From Parafrankia elaeagni (lineage in GTDB: Bacteria > Actinomycetota > Actinomycetes > Frankiales > Frankiaceae): a stretch of 64,000 bases of DNA. The translations under genes were made by a program, and so were the position numbers. The notes beneath the pieces were generated by a model. The model was given only the letters and a program-made list of their open reading frames with translations. It was not told where the DNA came from and searched no databases. Location of the stretch: the NCBI RefSeq assembly GCF_000374165.1, contig NZ_KB893727.1, positions 1 to 64,000 on the forward strand. The letters run 5' to 3'. Positions 51,361 through 60,139 of this stretch are shown in pieces; position 1 is the stretch's first letter, and every line of letters starts with the position of its first letter.

Positions 51361-51765
51361 GCCGGAATCGGCCGCCTTCCAACACCTCGTGGACGGATCG
51401 CGGGTGCCGTGGCCGGTCTCCTGGCTGACGGGTGGTGCGCCGGCGGCCGCCTTCCCGGGCGTTGCGGTCCGTGTGGCCCGCTGCCCAGTGGCTTCCCCGG
51501 CTGGCGGGGAGTGGCTGTCGACATCCCGATCACAGTGGCGAGGGCCGCTCCGGCATCACACCGGTCTTCCCGAACACCACGGCGACGAGAAAGGTACTGG
51601 CAGCCCGCCATTAGCTGCAAGGCTATGCAGATGTTCTCTCGTTCTGTTCCCGACCTCCGGCCCGACGCCCTACCCTGGTCGGTTCGGCTCGGGAATCTGA
51701 CGTGGTGCGCCTGGCCTGGGCCGCGCCATAGGGTCGAAAGACACCGGGCTGACGAAGGGACAACG
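51361..51765. other. intergenic region between iron operon and F420 oxidoreductase
   Basis: No gene in 405 bases. TTAGCTGCAAGGCTAT at 51611-51626 shares AGGCTA and TTAG with actinobacterial iron boxes but is a weak match. Divergent promoters must lie here. Confidence 0.45.
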
Positions 51766-52218
51766 ATGAGAGAGCAGCGTCGGGGCCGCAAGATCGCCAT
51801 GACCCAGGAGGAGGTGGACGCCTTCCTCGCCGAGGAGCGCACCTGCCGGGTGGCGACGACGAGCCCGAGCGGTCCTCATCTGACACCGCTGTGGTTCGTG
51901 TGGGACGGGCAGGCACTGTGGCTCAACTCGGTCGTGAGAAGCCAGCGCTGGACGGACCTCGAGCGTGATCCGCGGGTCGCCGTGGTCATCGACACCGGGC
52001 ACGGCTTCGGGGAGCTGCGCGGGGTGGAGATCCGCGGCCGGGCGGAGAGTGTGGGAGAGGCCCCGCGCACCAGCACTCCCGACCCCGGCCTCGCCAACAC
52101 CGAGCTGCTCTACGCCCGGAAGTACACCGGCCGCGACGAGATGCACTACGACGGCCGGCACGCCTGGCTGCGGGTGGTCCCCGAGAAGATCAGCAGCTGG
52201 GACTTCCGCAAGATGTAG
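51766..52218 (+). CDS. PPOX-class F420-dependent oxidoreductase
   Basis: A 150-residue split-barrel flavin-like enzyme; GAAGGGA precedes the ATG. MTQEEVDAFLAEERTCRVAT, LTPLWFVWDGQALWLNS and the VVIDTGHGFGELRGVEI strand are typical of the FDOR-B branch that binds coenzyme F420. It is cytosolic and short, as usual for the family. F420 enzymes support the actinobacterial origin. The substrate is unknown. It stands alone, divergent from the iron operon. Confidence 0.85.
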   Translation: MREQRRGRKIAMTQEEVDAFLAEERTCRVATTSPSGPHLTPLWFVWDGQALWLNSVVRSQRWTDLERDPRVAVVIDTGHGFGELRGVEIRGRAESVGEAPRTSTPDPGLANTELLYARKYTGRDEMHYDGRHAWLRVVPEKISSWDFRKM

Positions 52219-52249
52219 AGCGGCCCGCACCGGCCGCGGGCTGCCGACC

Positions 52250-52313
52250 GCCGGCGGCCAGCGGCCGGCGGCGGCCGGCGGCCGGCGGCGGCCGGCGGCC
52301 GGCGGCGGCCGGG
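52250..52313. repeat. GC-only tandem repeat of CGGCGGC units
   Basis: About 64 bases made only of G and C in near-regular blocks of GGCGGCCGGC. It separates the F420 oxidoreductase stop from the convergent Mop gene stop and would fold into several hairpins. Confidence 0.75.
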
Positions 52314-52315
52314 CG

Positions 52316-52738
52316 TCACAGGGCGGAGAAGGCGATCTCCGTCGACTTGATCAGCGCCGTGACCGATGTTCCCGGCGCGAGGCCGAGGTCGTCGGCGGCG
52401 GCGCGGGTGATCGCGGCGGTCAGCTCGGTGCCGGGCCCGAGGGCGACCCGGGCCAGTGCCATCGCGCCGCCGGTATCGAGGGCGACCACGGTGCCGCCGA
52501 GCCGGTTGCGGATCGTCAGCCCGGACGTCTCGCCGATGGCGAGGGAGACGTCCGTCGCCTTGATCAGCACCTCGACCTCGCTGCCGATCGCGACGCCGAC
52601 ATCCTTGATCGCATCCATGGTGACGGCGGAGGTGAGTGTCTCGCCGTTCGGCAGATCAATGCGAACGGTGCCCATCACAGCGCCGCCGGTGATCTCGGCG
52701 ACGGTACCGATGAGCCGATTGCGGATGCTCAGAGTCAT
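52316..52738 (-). CDS. double Mop-domain molybdate-binding protein
   Basis: A 140-residue cytosolic protein of two tandem Mop/TOBE domains (residues 1-68 and 72-140): SIRNRLIGTVAEITGGAVMG with a TSAVT segment, then TIRNRLGGTVVALDTGGAMA with ITRAAADDLGL. Each has the IKATDVSLA / IKSTEIAFS end. Such di-Mop (ModG-like) proteins store or buffer molybdate. No modABC transporter genes are next to it, so it is an orphan. ATG at 52738 has no clear ribosome site. Confidence 0.9.
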   Translation of the reverse strand: MTLSIRNRLIGTVAEITGGAVMGTVRIDLPNGETLTSAVTMDAIKDVGVAIGSEVEVLIKATDVSLAIGETSGLTIRNRLGGTVVALDTGGAMALARVALGPGTELTAAITRAAADDLGLAPGTSVTALIKSTEIAFSAL

Positions 52739-53123
52739 GGCCTGACGGTAGCCAGATCCTGTTGCGGGCGGATTGCGCCCGAGCCGGCATCCGCCCGCCG
52801 GGCGCCCGATCGGGCCGGTGCCGGCGGGCCGGTGCCGGCGGGCCGGCGGGCCGCCCAGCAGACGACCCCGGCCGGGGATGGCCCACCCACGATCAGCGGC
52901 TACCGCCAGCGGAGAGGTCGTCCGCGGCGGACTCCCGATTCCCTTCTTCCAAAGCCGCCGGTTTCCCCGGCACGACCGGAAACATTCACCGAGAGCCACC
53001 GGCGATGGTGACCACCATGGTGGTCGTAGTAACGCCGCCGTTCCGGGTAGACTCGCCCCACCGCTTCGCCTGGGAGATCGGCCCTGCGGTGAAAACAACC
53101 CTCGACCCGCTCCCGGAAACGAT
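52739..53123. other. intergenic region with a 16-bp palindrome
   Basis: No gene is supported in these 385 bases. They carry repeats of GCCGGTGCCGGCGGGCCGG near 52813 and the palindrome at 53010. Confidence 0.45.
53010..53025. promoter_or_regulatory. perfect 16-bp palindrome GACCACCATGGTGGTC
   Basis: A perfect inverted repeat 99 bases before the likely start of the gene at 53124; probably a dimeric regulator site or a promoter-proximal structure. Confidence 0.5.
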
Positions 53124-54425
53124 GTGCTTCCCGGAAACCACGCCAGGAACGGGGTGTTCGGTACGGCGCCCGACTGCCTGTACCAGGGAACCGGGCTGAC
53201 CACGTTCACCCGGTACCACCTCGGCATCATCGCACCTGACACCGTCGTCACCGACGGCGGTGTCGACGTCCTGCGGAAAACACCGCACCGCACCGTCGAC
53301 GCAGCACCGAGCGTTCTCACATGTTTCTCCGGCGCGGCCGCGCCGGAATTCCCGATCCGGGGTGACTCCGTGCCACATTTCGTCGTCCATCCCGACCGTC
53401 ATCACCAGTTCGGGAAACCCGGCGAGACGTTCCTCCTCATCACCCAGGCCGACCGCGCGGAGGAGTTCACCCTCGCCCCCGGCAGCAGGTACCGGCACAC
53501 CGCCGTGGCGACGATCGAGGCCGGCGAGCCGCTCGACGCCGTCCTGGGCTCGGCCCGCTGCCCGGACAGCGCGGACGTCTTCGTCGTCTGCCCGGACCGT
53601 TTCGTCCTCTCCCCCGAGCCGGCGGTGCTCGGGCCCGGCCGGCGGCTGGTCGTCATGCCCTGCGGGTCGACGCCGGTCACCGACGCCCAGATGGGCTACT
53701 TCCTCACCGCCGTCGAGAACACCGACCCGGTCGCCCTGCAGATCCGGGCGGACCGCCTGTTCGGCGCGCTCGGCGCGACGCCATACGTGTGGCTCACCGC
53801 CGCGCGGGAGGGGACGTCCGCCACGTTCGGGATCTCGGCCGACTACGAGTGGAACCAGCAGGCCGGCCCCCTGGCGCCCGGCGAGCAGCAGATCGCGCCG
53901 TCCGGCGGGGCCAGTGCCATGCCCGCCGGCCTGTACCGCTCCGGTGCGTCCCGGCGGCTCGACCTGCACGGATCAATCACCCTGCTCGGCGCCCCAATCG
54001 TGCACCGCGGTGACGATCCGGCCTGCGTCGACGAGCAGGCGGCCCTCCACAAGGACCTCGACGCACTGCGCGAAAGCCCGGTGATCCTGACTTTGGCCGA
54101 CGGCCTGGTGACCGACGTCCGGGCGACCGCGCCGGCGGGCAAGGGCGCGGTCGCCGCCCTGCACGATCTCTACGAGGCGGACGAATCGTACCGGGTGCTG
54201 CGGGAGTTCGGCGTCGGGCTCAACCCGGTGCTGCGCCAGCAGCCCGGCAACTGCGGCCTGAACGAGATGTTCGGTGCGACCAACGGGGTTGTCCACCTGG
54301 GCTTCGGCCTGACTCCCAGAACGCGCTACGCCCTCACGTTCACCTGCGTCGACACCGTCATGACCGACGCGGAGGGCAACACTCTGGCCGGCCCCGTCCC
54401 TCGCCGCCGGGGCCGACCGGCGTAG
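53124..54425 (+). CDS. M29-like aminopeptidase homologue, metal ligands unclear
   Basis: About 433 residues. The GTG at 53124 (VLPGNHARNGVFGTAPDCLY) is six bases after GGAAA; an alternative frame with the ATG at 53123 reads MCFPETTPGTG and runs out, so a frameshift near the start is possible. The late region VLREFGVGLNPVLRQQPGNC then GATNGVVHLGFGL resembles the C-terminal core of M29 leucyl aminopeptidases, but conserved metal-binding Glu and His residues are not obvious. No signal peptide. Followed by the DDAH-like gene after 97 bases. Role unknown. Confidence 0.55.
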   Translation: MLPGNHARNGVFGTAPDCLYQGTGLTTFTRYHLGIIAPDTVVTDGGVDVLRKTPHRTVDAAPSVLTCFSGAAAPEFPIRGDSVPHFVVHPDRHHQFGKPGETFLLITQADRAEEFTLAPGSRYRHTAVATIEAGEPLDAVLGSARCPDSADVFVVCPDRFVLSPEPAVLGPGRRLVVMPCGSTPVTDAQMGYFLTAVENTDPVALQIRADRLFGALGATPYVWLTAAREGTSATFGISADYEWNQQAGPLAPGEQQIAPSGGASAMPAGLYRSGASRRLDLHGSITLLGAPIVHRGDDPACVDEQAALHKDLDALRESPVILTLADGLVTDVRATAPAGKGAVAALHDLYEADESYRVLREFGVGLNPVLRQQPGNCGLNEMFGATNGVVHLGFGLTPRTRYALTFTCVDTVMTDAEGNTLAGPVPRRRGRPA

Positions 54426-54522
54426 TCCGGCTCACAGCCCTCCGGGCCGGCGGGGCACTTCGCACGGCCGGGCGGCCGGTAAGAATGGGGCCAGCGCACC
54501 CGAGGCAAGCCAGGAGGAAACC

Positions 54523-55347
54523 GTGCAGCGGACCGCCACCCGGCGTCACTACCTCATGGTCGAACCGAAGTATTTCGACGTCGAATACTCGATCAATCCC
54601 TGGATGCATCCCGAAGTGCCGACCTACGCCAAGATCGCACTCGAGCAGTGGGGGCGCCTGCGCGATCTCTACCTCGAACTCGGGCACCGGGTGGAGGTCC
54701 TGGAAGCGCGCCCCGGGCTGCCGGACATGGTCTTCTCCGCCAATGGCGCGACCGTCGTGGACGGGCGGGTGCTGGTCGCGCGTTTCCGGCACCCGCAACG
54801 ACGCCCCGAATCCGCGGCGTTCCTCGAATGGTTCGAGAAGCGGGGCGGGGAATTCGGCGAGGTCCGGCAGGCGCAGTGGACGAACGAGGGCGAGGGTGAC
54901 TGCCTGACCGTCGGGGAACGCATCCTGGCCGGTTCCGGCTTCCGGACCGCCACCGAGGCGCACACGGAGCTCCGTGAGTTCTTCGGGCGCCCGGTCGTCA
55001 CCCTGACACTCACCGACCCGCGTTACTACCACCTCGACACGGCTCTCGCCGTTCTCGACGAGCAGACCATCATGTACAACCCGAAGGCCTTCACCGACGA
55101 GAGCCGGCAGCTGCTGGCGGAGCTCTACCCGGACGCCGTCACCGCGTCGGACGCCGACGCCGTGGCGTTCGGCCTGAACGCCGTCTCGGACGGGCGTCAC
55201 GTCGTCCTGCCGCGGGCCGCCGTCGGGGTGATCGCCGAGCTGCGCGAGCGTGGTTTCGAGCCGATCGGCCTCGACCTGTCCGAGCTGCAGAAGGCCGGCG
55301 GCGGGCCGAAATGCGCCACCCTGGAGCTGCGCGGCGGGCCAGAATAG
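54523..55347 (+). CDS. dimethylargininase-like amidinohydrolase
   Basis: A 274-residue arginine-modifying (GME superfamily) enzyme; CAGGAGGAAA precedes the GTG. Catalytic residues are in place: Asp in PDMVFSAN (67-74), Glu in NEGEGDC (121-127), His170 in RYYHLDTA, and Cys264 in GPKCATLEL. Family members hydrolyse guanidino compounds such as dimethylarginine to citrulline, or use ornithine/arginine. It is close to an unknown aminopeptidase-like gene and a PNPOx-like gene, so possibly part of amino-acid scavenging. Substrate not fixed by sequence. Confidence 0.88.
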   Translation: MQRTATRRHYLMVEPKYFDVEYSINPWMHPEVPTYAKIALEQWGRLRDLYLELGHRVEVLEARPGLPDMVFSANGATVVDGRVLVARFRHPQRRPESAAFLEWFEKRGGEFGEVRQAQWTNEGEGDCLTVGERILAGSGFRTATEAHTELREFFGRPVVTLTLTDPRYYHLDTALAVLDEQTIMYNPKAFTDESRQLLAELYPDAVTASDADAVAFGLNAVSDGRHVVLPRAAVGVIAELRERGFEPIGLDLSELQKAGGGPKCATLELRGGPE

Positions 55348-55352
55348 GCGTC

Positions 55353-55991
55353 GTGCTGCACCCCTCACGCGCCGTCGCGCGCGTCACCTACGACCGCGAC
55401 GCCGTCGATGCCGTCCTTGACGAGGCGCTGACCTGCCACGTGGGTTTCGTGGTCGACGGCCGGCCGCATGTGATTCCCACGCTGCACGTCCGGGTCGGGG
55501 AAACGCTGTATGTGCACGGATCGACCGGGGCGCGGCTCCTCGCGGCGGGGCGGTCCGTGGCCCTTCCGGTGTGCGTGACGGTCTCCCTGCTCGACGGTCT
55601 CGTCCTCGCCCGGTCGGCTTTTCACCATTCGCTGAACTACCGCTCCGTCATCGTCCACGGTGACGCGCGGGCCGTCGTGGACACGGACGAGAAGAACCGT
55701 GTTCTCGCCGCCCTCGTGGACCGGGTCGGGGTCGGGCGGTCGGAACAGTGCCGCCCCCCGACACCGAAGGAGCTGGCGGCGACAGCCGTCCTGGCGCTGG
55801 GCCTGGGCGACCCGTCCACGGATGTCGCGCTGAAGTCCCGCACCGGCCCGCCGAACGACGACCCGCCCGACCTGGACTCGGGCTACTGGGCCGGTGTCGT
55901 CCCCGTCCGGCTCACCGCCGGTGCCGCGGAGCCGGACTGCGACCTGCCCGTCCCCGCCGGTCTCGCGCCGACGCTGGAAGCCCGCCGGTGA
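55353..55991 (+). CDS. pyridoxamine 5'-phosphate oxidase-like flavin protein
   Basis: A 212-residue split-barrel protein starting at the GTG at 55353, five bases after the preceding stop. Segments typical of the family are CHVGFVVDGRPHVIPTLHVR, VGETLYVHGSTGARLL and LARSAFHHSLNYRSVIVHGD. It probably binds FMN, though some relatives bind heme or F420. A long C-terminal region (NDDPPDLDSGYWAGVVPVRL) belongs to the nitroreductase-like PNPOx_2 branch. It overlaps the NUDIX gene by four bases, forming a small operon. Confidence 0.85.
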   Translation: MLHPSRAVARVTYDRDAVDAVLDEALTCHVGFVVDGRPHVIPTLHVRVGETLYVHGSTGARLLAAGRSVALPVCVTVSLLDGLVLARSAFHHSLNYRSVIVHGDARAVVDTDEKNRVLAALVDRVGVGRSEQCRPPTPKELAATAVLALGLGDPSTDVALKSRTGPPNDDPPDLDSGYWAGVVPVRLTAGAAEPDCDLPVPAGLAPTLEARR

Positions 55992-56437
55992 CGCGGCAGC
56001 CGGTGACGCCGCAGCCGACCGGCGACGCGGAGGATCCGCCCGTGTCTCAGCGGCAGGCGGTCGTCGCGGTGCTGCTCCGCGCCGGGCGGGTGCTCGTCAT
56101 CGAACGCGGCCCGCTGGCCGCCCGGTCCGGGTTCTGGGCACCGCCCAGCGGGCGGATCGAGCCCGGCGAGACACAGGCCGAGGCCCTCGTCCGCGAGGTG
56201 TGGGAGGAGGTCGGGCTGACCGTCGTCGCCGGTGCCAGGGTCTGGGAGTGCGACACCGACGACGGCAGCTTCCGCCTGCACTGGTGGACGGCCCCGGCCG
56301 AGACCGGCGACCTCCGCCTCGACCCCGGCGAGGCCAGCGACGCCCGCTGGGTGACAGCGGCGGAGTTCCGCACGCTGACACCCACCTTCGACGGCGACCT
56401 CCCCTTCTTCGAGGAAGTACTGCCGACCCTGCTCTGA
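55988..56437 (+). CDS. NUDIX hydrolase
   Basis: A 149-residue enzyme. The complete Nudix box is GRIEPGETQAEALVREVWEE followed by VGL, which binds magnesium and splits a nucleoside diphosphate-linked moiety. The GTG overlaps the previous stop (GTGA); a second GTG at 56041 (VSQRQAVVAVLLRAGRVLVI) is the start if the Pro-rich leader is not translated. A general housecleaning role is likely; the substrate is unknown. Confidence 0.9.
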   Translation: MTRQPVTPQPTGDAEDPPVSQRQAVVAVLLRAGRVLVIERGPLAARSGFWAPPSGRIEPGETQAEALVREVWEEVGLTVVAGARVWECDTDDGSFRLHWWTAPAETGDLRLDPGEASDARWVTAAEFRTLTPTFDGDLPFFEEVLPTLL

Positions 56438-56499
56438 CATCCCCGCGCCCCGGAGGATGCCGCGGCGGGAAAGGCCGCCGACATCAAAGGCCGCCGATC

Positions 56500-57534
56500 T
56501 CAGTGGAAGAGGCCGCGCGGCTTTCCCGGGGGGAGGTCGAGGTGTGTCCGGATGCCCGGCGGGGCGGCGACGACGTCGTGGATCATGTTGACGACGGCCA
56601 TGGTCGTCCAGGTCCGCCCGGCATCGACCCGGCCGTTGGACGGATGCTCCTCGAGCGTGAACGTGGTGGCCGGCTCGCCGAGGAACTCGACGATGTACCG
56701 GCTCGCGCCGTCGACGATCTCCGGGGTGAGGTCGTCCGCCATCTTCCACTTCGACTGGAAGACGATGGCGGGGCGCCCGTCGACGATCGCCTCCCAGCGG
56801 CGGCACATGCCCGCCACCTTGCCGGCCGGGATCAGTCCGGAGGCAACGGTGAGGTCCCTGTCGCTGACGGCGACCGTGAGGCCGCACTCGTACCGGTCGA
56901 CCGTGAGCCCGAGACCCGTTGCCAGCAGGCCGATGGACTGGCTGTAGACGTCGAGGGCGAGCCGGTGCGTCCGGTGGGCCTCCTCCGGGTCGCGGCCGAA
57001 CCCGAAGGCGGTGAGCATGTCGCTCGCCGGCGCGGCGCTGAAGTCGACCACCTCGGTCACGACCACCTGGTCGAGGCGGCTGTGCAGCCGGGAGCCGACG
57101 AGCGCGAGGATGTCACCGGCGAATCCCGGGTGGATGCCGCCGGCGTGAAAGCTGGTCCCGCCCGCCTGGCAGGCCGCCTGAAGGCGGATCGTCTGCTCGT
57201 CGTCCGGCCGCGGGAACGTGAAGCCGAGCGGCGTGACGACGTTCTTCCCGGAACGCAGGAGCGCCTCGAGGTCGTCGAGATCCGGCTGTAACGGCGCGTA
57301 GTGGACGCAGTCGGCGTCGAGGGTGAGGAGCTTCTCCTTGTCCGTCGTGGCCGTGACGCCGACCGGGTCCATCCCGGCGAGCACGCCCGCGTCCACGCCG
57401 TCCTTGGCCGCGGAGGTGGTGTAGACACCGGCCAACTCGAAGGTGGGATTAGCTGCGAAATGGCGGATGGCGATCTGGCCGATATGGCCGGTACACCACT
57501 GAACGACACGTACGGGACCCGACGAGGTGATCAC
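56500..57534 (-). CDS. dihydrodipicolinate reductase-like NAD(P) oxidoreductase
   Basis: A 344-residue protein; GAGAAGGAGGCGATCCCA precedes the GTG at 57534. The N-terminal Rossmann fold begins VRVVQWCTGHIGQIAIRHFA, and an AGGIHPGFAGDILAL segment is where the DapB-like branch binds substrate. These DapB-like proteins (about 340-360 residues) are numerous in actinobacteria and are not true DapB, which is about 250 residues. They may act on diverse keto or amino acids. It is alone on the minus strand, convergent with the NUDIX gene. Confidence 0.85.
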   Translation of the reverse strand: MITSSGPVRVVQWCTGHIGQIAIRHFAANPTFELAGVYTTSAAKDGVDAGVLAGMDPVGVTATTDKEKLLTLDADCVHYAPLQPDLDDLEALLRSGKNVVTPLGFTFPRPDDEQTIRLQAACQAGGTSFHAGGIHPGFAGDILALVGSRLHSRLDQVVVTEVVDFSAAPASDMLTAFGFGRDPEEAHRTHRLALDVYSQSIGLLATGLGLTVDRYECGLTVAVSDRDLTVASGLIPAGKVAGMCRRWEAIVDGRPAIVFQSKWKMADDLTPEIVDGASRYIVEFLGEPATTFTLEEHPSNGRVDAGRTWTTMAVVNMIHDVVAAPPGIRTHLDLPPGKPRGLFH

Positions 57535-57703
57535 TGGGATCGCCTCCTTCTCGAAAGGCTGGATCCGGAACGCGGGGCCCCGCGAACACGGCCATACCCT
57601 CGCCAACTTACCGAGGCGACGCCGCGCCCGCTACCAGCCGCCGGGCGGACGGATACGAGCCCGCCGGCACGGATCCATTCATCTTCCGGACATGACCGAC
57701 GAA

Positions 57704-57751
57704 ATGCCCGGAGCCCCGCGGGGGCCGCGGGGGCCGCGGGGTTCCGGGCAT
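57704..57751 (-). terminator. long GC hairpin after the HNH nuclease gene
   Basis: ATGCCCGGAGCCCCGCGG pairs with CCGCGGGGTTCCGGGCAT (one G-U pair) around a GC loop. It lies between the stop of the minus-strand nuclease gene (57828) and the next gene. Confidence 0.7.
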
Positions 57752-57827
57752 CTCAGGGCCGTGCCGCCTCAGCCGGAGCCCGCCACGGCGGGACCCACCG
57801 CGACAGGGCCGGTCAGCGTGAAACCGG

Positions 57828-58463
57828 TCAGCAGGTGCCGAGCATGCTGGTGAGGGCGGACTTCTCGGCGCTGTCCACGGTCAGGGCGTAGTAGTACTTC
57901 ACCTGGACCCAGGCGCGGGCGTAGGTGCAGCGGAACGAGGAGAGCGGCGGCTGCCACTCGGCCGGGTCCTTGTCGCTCTTGGACTGGTTGACGTTGTCGG
58001 TGACCGCCCACAGCTCGGGGCCGCCGAGGTCGTTGGCGTAGGTCTGGCGCTTCGAGGTGGTCCACGCCCAGGCACCGGAGGCCCACGCCTCCGCGAGCGG
58101 CACCATGTGGTCGATGTCGACGTCCGACGCCGCCGTCCAGGTGGCGCCGTCGTACGGGCTGTACCAGGAGCCGGACGTCGCCGCGCAGCTGCTGTTCACG
58201 ACGACACCGGAGCCGTCGCGCTTCAGCACCTGCTCCCGGGTGTTGCACGCCCCGGAGACCGTGATCCAGTGCGGGAAGAGGTCCCGGTCATAGGTGGACG
58301 CGTGCGACTCGGCCGCGACGGTCAGCGAGTTGAGCCGGCTCAGCGCGGTGCTCGCCGACGGGATGTTCGGGGGCGTCGCGCTCGCCGGGGCCACGGTGAA
58401 CAGGACACCGACGAGTACGGCAACCACGGCGACCGCGGCCGCCCTGACGGTGCGAGGGGTCAC
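57828..58463 (-). CDS. secreted HNH (DUF1524-like) nuclease
   Basis: A 211-residue exported nuclease. The GTG at 58463 follows CAGGAGCGT and begins VTPRTVRAAAVAVVAVLVGV with a signal peptide cut near PASATPP. The catalytic HNH part is DVDIDHMVPLAEAWASG, DLGGPELWAVTDNVNQSKSD and KDPAEW, the usual His, Asn and second His-side geometry of this family. Two Cys pairs could form disulfides (GACNTRE, FRCTYAR, SMLGTC). It probably degrades extracellular DNA for nutrients or competes with other bacteria. Stands alone. Confidence 0.9.
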   Translation of the reverse strand: MTPRTVRAAAVAVVAVLVGVLFTVAPASATPPNIPSASTALSRLNSLTVAAESHASTYDRDLFPHWITVSGACNTREQVLKRDGSGVVVNSSCAATSGSWYSPYDGATWTAASDVDIDHMVPLAEAWASGAWAWTTSKRQTYANDLGGPELWAVTDNVNQSKSDKDPAEWQPPLSSFRCTYARAWVQVKYYYALTVDSAEKSALTSMLGTC

Positions 58464-58755
58464 GACACGCTCCTGACCGGTTCCACCGTGGCCGGACGGA
58501 GTTTCGGCACAAGGTCCGGAGAAACCTTCAGGAGAATCCCAGAGCAAAGCTTTCAGGAGGCAGACTAAAAGCAAATGAAAAGGAAATCATCAACACCGGA
58601 GAATAATTCCCGGGGAACGCGTTCCGCTGGAACGCAAAACCCTGGTGAACCCTCGGTACAACGCCGGACAACCAGCCGCGCCACGCCGCGCCGGTGCCGG
58701 CCGGCCGCCCGGGGCCGGGCGGAGATCCCGGCCGGGCTCAGGGGCCGGGATCAGG

Positions 58756-58791
58756 GCCGATCAGCGGTCAGCAGCCGATCAGCGGTCAGCG
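58756..58791. repeat. 18-bp tandem repeat, two copies
   Basis: GCCGATCAGCGGTCAGCA at 58756-58773 and the same with a final G at 58774-58791, reaching the stop codon of the ABC ATPase gene (58786). Followed by GGCCGG repeats encoding its Pro-Gly tail. Confidence 0.75.
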
Positions 58792-60138
58792 GCCGGGGCC
58801 GGGGCCGGGGCCGTCAGGCGGCGGGGTGGGGAGGCGCCGGCCGGTGTCCACGTCGAACAGGTGCAGGTCGGCGAGCGGGACGTGGGCGCGCGCCCGGTCA
58901 CCGACGGCCGGCTGCCGGTCTCCCGCGCGCACCGTCACCGCCCACCGGCCGAAATCTCCGGTGCAGTGCACGACGGCGGAGTCGCCGGTGAACTCCACGA
59001 CGTCCACCGTCCCGGTCACGACCAGTCCCGGACCGCTTGCCGCTCCCCCGGACACCGACGCTCCCCCGGACCCCGGTGTTCCTGGGGAGGCCGGCTCACC
59101 GGTGGGCGACGGTTCACCGGGCGCGGGTACCTCGAGGACGGCGTCGCCCGGCCGCCAGCCCAGGCGGACACGGTCCGGCGCCCCGCCGCCGGCGAGCGCC
59201 CCGCCGCCGGCGAGCAACCCGCGGAGGCGGCCGTCGGGCGACGTCCCGGCTGTCAGTTCGAGGCCGGCGGGATGGGACGCCACCGCCACCTCGTGCAGGT
59301 TCATCGACGGGCTGCCGACGAAACCGGCGACGAAGACGTCCGCCGGGCGGCGGTAGACCTCGCCGGGTGTGCCGGACTGGACGACCTTCCCCCCGTTCAT
59401 CACCACGAGGTTCGTGCCCATCGACAGCGCCTCGAGCTGGTCGTGCGTCACCAGGACGACGGTGTTGCCCAGCTCCCGGTGCAGCCGGATCAGTTCCGCG
59501 CGGGCGTGCTGGCGCAGCTGGGCGTCCAGGGCGGAGAGCGGCTCGTCCAGCAGCAGCACCTGCGGCCGGCGGACGATCGCGCGAGCCAGGCCGACCCGCT
59601 GGCGCTCGCCGCCGGAGAGCTGCCCGGGGCGACGGCCACGCAGCTTCTCCAGGCCGAGCATGGCGCAGGCCTCGGTGACCCGGCGGCCGATCTCCGCCCG
59701 GCTCGGCCCCGTGCGCCGGTTGTGTTTGGCCTCCAGCCGCAGGCTGAACGAGATGTTCTGCTCGACGGTGAGATGCGGGTAGAGCGCGAAGTCCTGGAAG
59801 ACCATCGAGACGCCGCGCTGTCCGGGCGGGGTGTGGGTGGCGTCGTCGGCACCGATGATCACCCGGCCGGTGTCCGGCGTCTCCAGGCCGGCGATCACCC
59901 GCAGGCCGGTCGACTTCCCGCAGCCCGACGGGCCGACGAGGACGGTGAAGGATCCGCGCGGCACCTCCAGCCGCGGGACGTCCAGCACGGTCTGCCTGCC
60001 GTACTTCTTCGTGATCCCTTCGAGCAGGACGCCGGGCACGGCGTCACCCCGGGCCGCGGGGCCGCCACCAGAGCCCTCACCGGAGCCGACGGCGGGGACG
60101 TCGACGGGAACGTCTGTGGTCACGGTGGAGGTCACCAT
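58786..60138 (-). CDS. ABC sugar importer ATPase of the second transporter
   Basis: A 450-residue MalK/UgpC-type ATPase, longer than the usual 370 because of repeat-rich Gly/Pro inserts near the start and in the TOBE part. Walker A is VGPSGCGKSTGLRVIAGL, Q-loop VFQDFALYPHL, signature LSGGERQRVGLARAIVRR, Walker B VLLLDEPLSALD, and VVLVTHDQLEALSM. It starts one base after the permease stop. It belongs to the dedicated four-gene operon 58786-63343, unlike the orphan ATPase at 38617. Confidence 0.92.
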   Translation of the reverse strand: MVTSTVTTDVPVDVPAVGSGEGSGGGPAARGDAVPGVLLEGITKKYGRQTVLDVPRLEVPRGSFTVLVGPSGCGKSTGLRVIAGLETPDTGRVIIGADDATHTPPGQRGVSMVFQDFALYPHLTVEQNISFSLRLEAKHNRRTGPSRAEIGRRVTEACAMLGLEKLRGRRPGQLSGGERQRVGLARAIVRRPQVLLLDEPLSALDAQLRQHARAELIRLHRELGNTVVLVTHDQLEALSMGTNLVVMNGGKVVQSGTPGEVYRRPADVFVAGFVGSPSMNLHEVAVASHPAGLELTAGTSPDGRLRGLLAGGGALAGGGAPDRVRLGWRPGDAVLEVPAPGEPSPTGEPASPGTPGSGGASVSGGAASGPGLVVTGTVDVVEFTGDSAVVHCTGDFGRWAVTVRAGDRQPAVGDRARAHVPLADLHLFDVDTGRRLPTPPPDGPGPGPGR

Positions 60139-60139
60139 G

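Noticed and set aside
51611-51626. Iron-box-like sequence upstream of the siderophore genes
   Set aside because: Only AGGCTA and TTAG agree with the known consensus; far from a 19-bp palindrome.
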